Shown: positions 20,571 to 23,319 of the stretch, piece by piece
How the letters are laid out: each line of letters opens with the position of its first letter
Position numbering within the stretch: the stretch's first letter is position 1
Source: Thermococci archaeon
GTDB lineage: Archaea; Methanobacteriota_B; Thermococci; Thermococcales; Thermococcaceae
Direction of reading: 5' to 3'
Length of the DNA stretch: 23,319 nt
NCBI GenBank assembly: GCA_003663525.1
Contig: QMUF01000005.1
Span: forward strand, 1 to 23,319
Translations under genes and position numbers: made by a program
The notes under the pieces: model-generated
What the model was told of the DNA's origin: nothing
The model's input: the letters and a program-made list of their open reading frames with translations, nothing else
The model's database searches: none

Positions 20571-20635
20571 AAAACCTCCTCCTCGAGGTATTAGAAAAAT
20601 ACGGACTTATAAACATGGGAGGGATAATGCGATAA
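20561..20635 (+). pseudogene. Possible orphan C-terminal coding remnant at the cassette junction
   Basis: Just past the B12 radical SAM stop, another frame reads KNLLLEVLEKYGLINMGGIM and one more Arg, then TAA at 20633-20635. It has no start of its own, and the preceding stop at 20558-20560 closes the frame. The amphipathic composition looks like a genuine protein tail, suggesting the 3' end of a gene destroyed when the GC-rich cassette arrived. Short enough to be chance. Confidence 0.25.
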
Positions 20636-20637
20636 GC

Positions 20638-20674
20638 TTAAATATGCAAATTTTTTTACATAGGTATGAAGGTG
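20638..20674 (+). repeat. 37-bp promoter/leader direct repeat, copy 2
   Basis: Second copy of the 17692 element, 35 of 37 identical. Its TATA box TTAAATAT and AAGGTGAG serve the third radical SAM gene, whose ATG (20681) lies at the same distance from the repeat as ATG 17735 does from copy 1. Confidence 0.9.
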
Positions 20675-20680
20675 AGAAGT

Positions 20681-22291
20681 ATGCCAAGAATTGTGCTAAG
20701 CACTGATGAGACGTTGACGAGCACTTATCATGACGTTCCTTTATTGGATTTTCTCGGCTGTGCCCCCATCGATAAGTTGCCAAACTGCATTTTTAGAATC
20801 CTTGATTCCCAAACCCCAGACAACAACGGAAGCCTAACTATGGCACCCTATGGACTAAGGAAAATTGAGGCTGCATTGCTTGCTCAGGGATTCAAAAGGA
20901 AAGAAGTTGTAGTTGCTCACCCAAGGAAGATAGAGCAGTTCATAGATGATAAGACAACAATCGTAGCACTTTACGAGATGGATCCTATGGGTCTGGGCCC
21001 GGTAAGCATGATGTTTACAAACGGTGGAAAATGGACGAACTACACGAGCGTCAAGTTCAAGGAACTCGTTGAGAGAATCAATAGGGTTAGAGAGAGAAAA
21101 GGCTACAAGTTTAAGCTCGTCGTTGGAGGTCCAGGAGCGTGGCAGGTTGACTTTAGAAAGGAAGAAAGAAAAAAGCTCAAAATTGACCACGTAATTATTG
21201 GAGAAGCGGATCATGTTGCCGGAGACATTTTCAGAGACATAGAGACTGGCAATGCTAATGAAACGGTATACATTAAAAGCTGGCCAAGAGTCGATGAAAT
21301 TCCAACCATAGTAGCCCCTTCATATAAAGGCCTCATTGAAGTAATGCGTGGCTGTGGGAGAGGATGCCGCTTCTGCGAACCCAACTTAAGAGTGGCCCGC
21401 TACCTTCCCCTCGAGAAAATTGAAGAGGAGATAAAGCTGAACATCACGGCGGGCATAGATCACGCATGGCTCCACAGTGAGGACATCTTCCTGTACAAGG
21501 TCGAGGATAAGAAGAACTTTTACCCAAATGCTGAAGCCGTGATAGAGCTCTTTGAGACGGCCACCAAGTATACGAAAAACATTAATCCAACTCACGGCGC
21601 TATTGCCGGGGCTTTGGCAAACCCAGGAATGATTGAGGAGATATCAAGAATTGTAGGAGCAAACGGGAGGCACTGGATTGGAATCCAAGTAGGCTTCGAA
21701 ACGGCTTCTCCCGAGCTTATAGGGAAGTACATGAACAACAAGATGAAGCCCTTCTCGCCGGAGGAGTGGCCATGGGTTCTGCTCAACGGAACCTACGTCC
21801 TCAACAAGAACTACTGGTTTCCAGCTTACACAACTATCTTAGGTCTCCCTGGGGAGACTGAGGAAGATGAGATAATGACCGCCCAGCTCATAATAACAAT
21901 GGAGAGGGAGCTTGAAGAGAAGCTCGGCAATAGGGCGCACTTCACGGTAACCCCATTAGCTTTTATCCCCATGGGCCTGCTTAAAGATAGGGAGTTCTTC
22001 AACGTTGAGGAGATGATGACAGAGGGAAGATTCCTGCACCTATACCACGCCTGGAGGCACCTGTATAAGGAAGTGATCAGGGGATTGCCGATGGTTATGA
22101 GGGGAAATCCATTCCTGCTTCCCTTCTATCCGCTGGCAAGGCTCGGAGCACGCTTGGTTGTTGAGCACATAAGAAAGTGGGGAATCAAGCGTGGATTTAA
22201 TCCAGATAAAAAGCTCGAGCCTTTGGATGTTAAAATCGATGTGGATGAGCATAAATGGTACCCAGCTCCATCGCTAATTGAAGCATATTAG
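20681..22291 (+). CDS. B12-type radical SAM protein, candidate GDGT ring synthase-like
   Basis: A 536-residue radical SAM enzyme. The N-terminal 200 residues resemble a cobalamin-binding domain (TIVALYEMDPMGLGP, FKLVVGGPGAWQ, DHVIIGEADHVAGDIF). RGCGRGCRFCEPN holds cluster cysteines 225, 229 and 232. HSEDIFLY, IGIQVGFETASPELI and TTILGLPGETEEDEI follow. The C-terminal 120 residues are hydrophobic and basic with no SPASM cysteines. Size and layout resemble GrsA/GrsB, which put cyclopentane rings in archaeal GDGT lipids, but I cannot confirm this. ATG 20681 chosen for AAGGTGAG 4-5 nt upstream; ATG 20666 in the same frame would lie at or before the start point. G+C rises along the gene (47% in the line at 20941, 53% at 22081, hand counts). 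Confidence 0.85.
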   Translation: MPRIVLSTDETLTSTYHDVPLLDFLGCAPIDKLPNCIFRILDSQTPDNNGSLTMAPYGLRKIEAALLAQGFKRKEVVVAHPRKIEQFIDDKTTIVALYEMDPMGLGPVSMMFTNGGKWTNYTSVKFKELVERINRVRERKGYKFKLVVGGPGAWQVDFRKEERKKLKIDHVIIGEADHVAGDIFRDIETGNANETVYIKSWPRVDEIPTIVAPSYKGLIEVMRGCGRGCRFCEPNLRVARYLPLEKIEEEIKLNITAGIDHAWLHSEDIFLYKVEDKKNFYPNAEAVIELFETATKYTKNINPTHGAIAGALANPGMIEEISRIVGANGRHWIGIQVGFETASPELIGKYMNNKMKPFSPEEWPWVLLNGTYVLNKNYWFPAYTTILGLPGETEEDEIMTAQLIITMERELEEKLGNRAHFTVTPLAFIPMGLLKDREFFNVEEMMTEGRFLHLYHAWRHLYKEVIRGLPMVMRGNPFLLPFYPLARLGARLVVEHIRKWGIKRGFNPDKKLEPLDVKIDVDEHKWYPAPSLIEAY

Positions 22292-22306
22292 AAAAGAGGA
22301 GGCGTT
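22277..22306 (+). repeat. 30-bp repeat spanning the end of the third radical SAM gene, copy 1
   Basis: Encodes the last codons Ile-Glu-Ala-Tyr-stop and continues into GAAAAGAGGAGGCGTT. It matches 22343-22371 with two substitutions and one single-base gap. Confidence 0.85.
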
Positions 22307-22342
22307 AAACTTATCAAGAATAATTGCATTGGTATAAAGTGG

Positions 22343-22371
22343 ATTGAAGCGTATTAGAAAAAGGAGGTGTT
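22343..22371 (+). repeat. 30-bp repeat, copy 2, carrying the next gene's ribosome binding site
   Basis: Again ATT GAA GCG TAT TAG (Ile-Glu-Ala-Tyr-stop), then AAAAAGGAGGTGTT, which supplies the GGAGGTG of the following gene. The 36 nt between copies show no promoter or gene. The copy looks like the detached 3' end of a second similar gene. Confidence 0.85.
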
Positions 22372-22375
22372 GGCT

Positions 22376-22690
22376 ATGCCGAAGGTGGAGATTGAGAAGG
22401 AAGAAGGAGAAGTAAGAATTGCCGTAGATAAGGCAACCCTTGAGAAGCTGGAGAAGGCAGTAGAAACCCTTGAGGAATTAAAGAAGCATGTGCCAGAAAT
22501 TCCAAAACCCAAAATAGAGGAGGTCATAACCTCCATTGTAGAGGCAAAGGAAAAGCTACTTCCAAAAGTGGACGTGGAGAAAATTATTGAAACGGTCAAA
22601 GGCAGTGAAACAGAGCTTCACATCAAGTTTGACAAGCTGACCTTGGATGGGGAGGTTACAATAAAATTTGCTCCACTGAAGAAGGAGTGA
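22376..22690 (+). CDS. Small charged protein of unknown function
   Basis: 104 residues, opening MPKVEIEKEEGEVRIAVDKA, then a Lys/Glu-rich helical middle (LEKAVETLEELKKHVP and VEAKEKLLPKVDVEKIIETV), ending in a beta-rich LHIKFDKLTLDGEVTIKFAP. No membrane segment, no cysteine or histidine cluster beyond single residues, no recognised family. Start ATG 22376 has GGAGGTG 6 nt upstream; a GTG at 22367 is inside that site. It lies 84 nt after the radical SAM gene and before another small gene. The hydrophobic-charged alternation may suit a scaffold or lipid-binding role, which is a guess. Confidence 0.65.
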   Translation: MPKVEIEKEEGEVRIAVDKATLEKLEKAVETLEELKKHVPEIPKPKIEEVITSIVEAKEKLLPKVDVEKIIETVKGSETELHIKFDKLTLDGEVTIKFAPLKKE

Positions 22691-22722
22691 TTTCCCCTTT
22701 TATTTTATTTTTTATGGTGATA

Positions 22723-23127
22723 ATGGTGAATACAAAAACCCTTGTAGAAATGCTTCCCAAGCTTCAGAGGTTAATAGCAGAGGGCTCACTTGAGATAAAG
22801 GTTGGAGGCAATTTTATTACAATAAGCAGAGATGAGGTAATTGCAGATATATCAAGCCCGGAGGAGATAATCAAGCTTGCAAAGGCACTACGGAAAGGTA
22901 TGGAAAGTGACGTCACAAAGACTATAAAAACCATTCCAGATGTCATGAAACTCATAGGAGAGGTTGGAGAAGAGCTAAGCGAAGAGAGAAAAACACTCAT
23001 CATCAAATATCGGGGTAGGGATGTTGTGATAATGGGTTTTAAAGCAAATCCTGGCATTCTTGGAATGAATAACGTCGAAATTAAAGATAAGCTGGAGCTA
23101 ATGAAACTCCTCTCTGCTCTCCTGTGA
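22723..23127 (+). CDS. Small conserved-looking protein of unknown function
   Basis: 134 residues from ATG 22723 (MVNTKTLVEMLPKLQRLIAE). Alpha/beta alternation: LEIKVGGNFITISRDEVIA, two helices (PEEIIKLAKALRKGM and PDVMKLIGEVGEEL), then TLIIKYRGRDVVIMGFKA and a Leu-rich C-terminal helix. No motif recognised. Start is uncertain: GGTGA at 22716-22720 suits GTG 22726 best, with ATG 22714 and ATG 22723 as alternatives. The longest frame begins at 22687, overlapping the preceding stop, with a hydrophobic extension that is probably untranslated. Likely cotranscribed with the gene before it. Confidence 0.65.
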   Translation: MVNTKTLVEMLPKLQRLIAEGSLEIKVGGNFITISRDEVIADISSPEEIIKLAKALRKGMESDVTKTIKTIPDVMKLIGEVGEELSEERKTLIIKYRGRDVVIMGFKANPGILGMNNVEIKDKLELMKLLSALL

Positions 23128-23215
23128 TACCATTCCTCCTTTTAGTTCCTTAGTAGTAATAAAAATCTTTATCTCCCCATTGCTTGCAAGAGCCCTTCCG
23201 AAAGGGGAGGTGGGT

Positions 23216-23231
23216 GGGGAAGGTTTAAATA
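23216..23231 (+). promoter_or_regulatory. Strong BRE/TATA promoter ahead of a structured RNA
   Basis: GGGGAAGGTTTAAATA: purine-rich BRE and TTTAAATA box at 23224-23231. A start near 23249 is expected, which coincides with the onset of GC-rich hairpins. A weaker box, AAAATCTTTAT, lies at 23162-23172. Confidence 0.55.
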
Positions 23232-23248
23232 CCCAAAAAACAATTTTG

Positions 23249-23319
23249 GAACAGCCGTAAGGCTGGACGGCCCGTAAGGGTTGGTGTAAAAGTAGCTCCC
23301 GATTCCGTAAGGATAGGGA
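23249..23319 (+). ncRNA. Start of a structured non-coding RNA with three GUAA-capped hairpins (cut by window edge)
   Basis: Three stem-loops in 70 nt, each with a GTAA (GNRA) tetraloop: CAGCC/GGCTG at 23252-23265, CGGCCC/GGGTTG at 23268-23283 (with two G-U pairs), and TCC/GGA at 23304-23313 nested in TCCC/GGGA (23297-23300 with 23316-23319). It is GC-rich in an AT-rich setting, as stable hyperthermophile RNAs are, and no reading frame was evident. It does not match what I recall of tRNA, 5S or SRP RNA. An Hgc-type RNA, RNase P RNA, or a structured leader of the next gene remain possible. Confidence 0.5.

Noticed and set aside
20574..20589. ACCTC/GAGGT hairpin after the B12 radical SAM gene as a terminator
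   Set aside because: Short 5-bp stem with no following T-run on the plus strand; it may only reflect the coding-like remnant.
17692..20674. Insertion sequence or integrative element between the 37-bp repeats
   Set aside because: No transposase, integrase, terminal inverted repeats or tRNA target; the repeats are functional promoters, not att-like ends.

Overview
The window looks like chromosomal DNA of a Thermococcales archaeon (Thermococcus, Pyrococcus or a close relative). The evidence is the stand-alone Kae1, a carbamate kinase and ADP-forming acetyl-CoA synthetase subunit of the Pyrococcus type, an NSUN6-like PUA methyltransferase, very short intergenic gaps, GGTGA/GGAGGTG ribosome binding sites and archaeal BRE/TATA promoters. 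The background is AT-rich. No species can be assigned from the sequence alone.

Layout. 1-5071 is transcribed leftwards: the N-terminus of a probable archaeosine synthase, a long coiled-coil protein, a membrane-anchored SDH/Clp-fold serine protease, carbamate kinase, a phytoene-desaturase-like FAD oxidoreductase and phosphopantetheine adenylyltransferase. 5149-8096 runs rightwards: ACD alpha subunit, flavin reductase-like protein and Kae1 (apparently leaderless). 8098-11617 is a tightly packed leftward operon: an uncharacterised 170-residue protein, the NSUN6-like RNA methyltransferase, an LPG-synthase/flippase-like membrane protein and NAD kinase. 11704-17585 is leftward and envelope related: an RND/MMPL exporter, a cotranslated 897-residue cell-surface protein with five CARDB/NEW3-like repeats, and a two-repeat LEA14-like membrane-anchored protein.

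17692-22291 is the accessory part and the most interesting region. Three radical SAM enzymes run rightwards. The first is a SPASM protein whose reading frame is interrupted by one in-frame TGA exactly where the first cysteine of its CX3CX2C cluster motif should be. The second, overlapping it by 44 nt, is a B12-binding radical SAM methylase-like enzyme. The third is another B12-type radical SAM protein. The first pair is markedly GC-richer than the surroundings (58-60% G+C in two hand-counted 60-base lines, against 30% in the ACD gene). It is preceded and followed by two copies of a 37-bp promoter/leader/RBS sequence differing at two positions, so both transcription units appear to carry the same promoter. 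A working hypothesis is a horizontally acquired membrane-lipid (GDGT) modification cassette of Gms/Gmm type beside a Grs-like gene and opposite a possible lipid exporter; this is inference, not shown by the sequence.

The right end holds two small uncharacterised genes and, behind a strong TATA box, the start of what looks like a structured non-coding RNA with three successive hairpins closed by GUAA tetraloops, cut by the window edge. No CRISPR array, insertion sequence, tRNA or rRNA was seen. No gene-free stretch exceeds about 200 bases.
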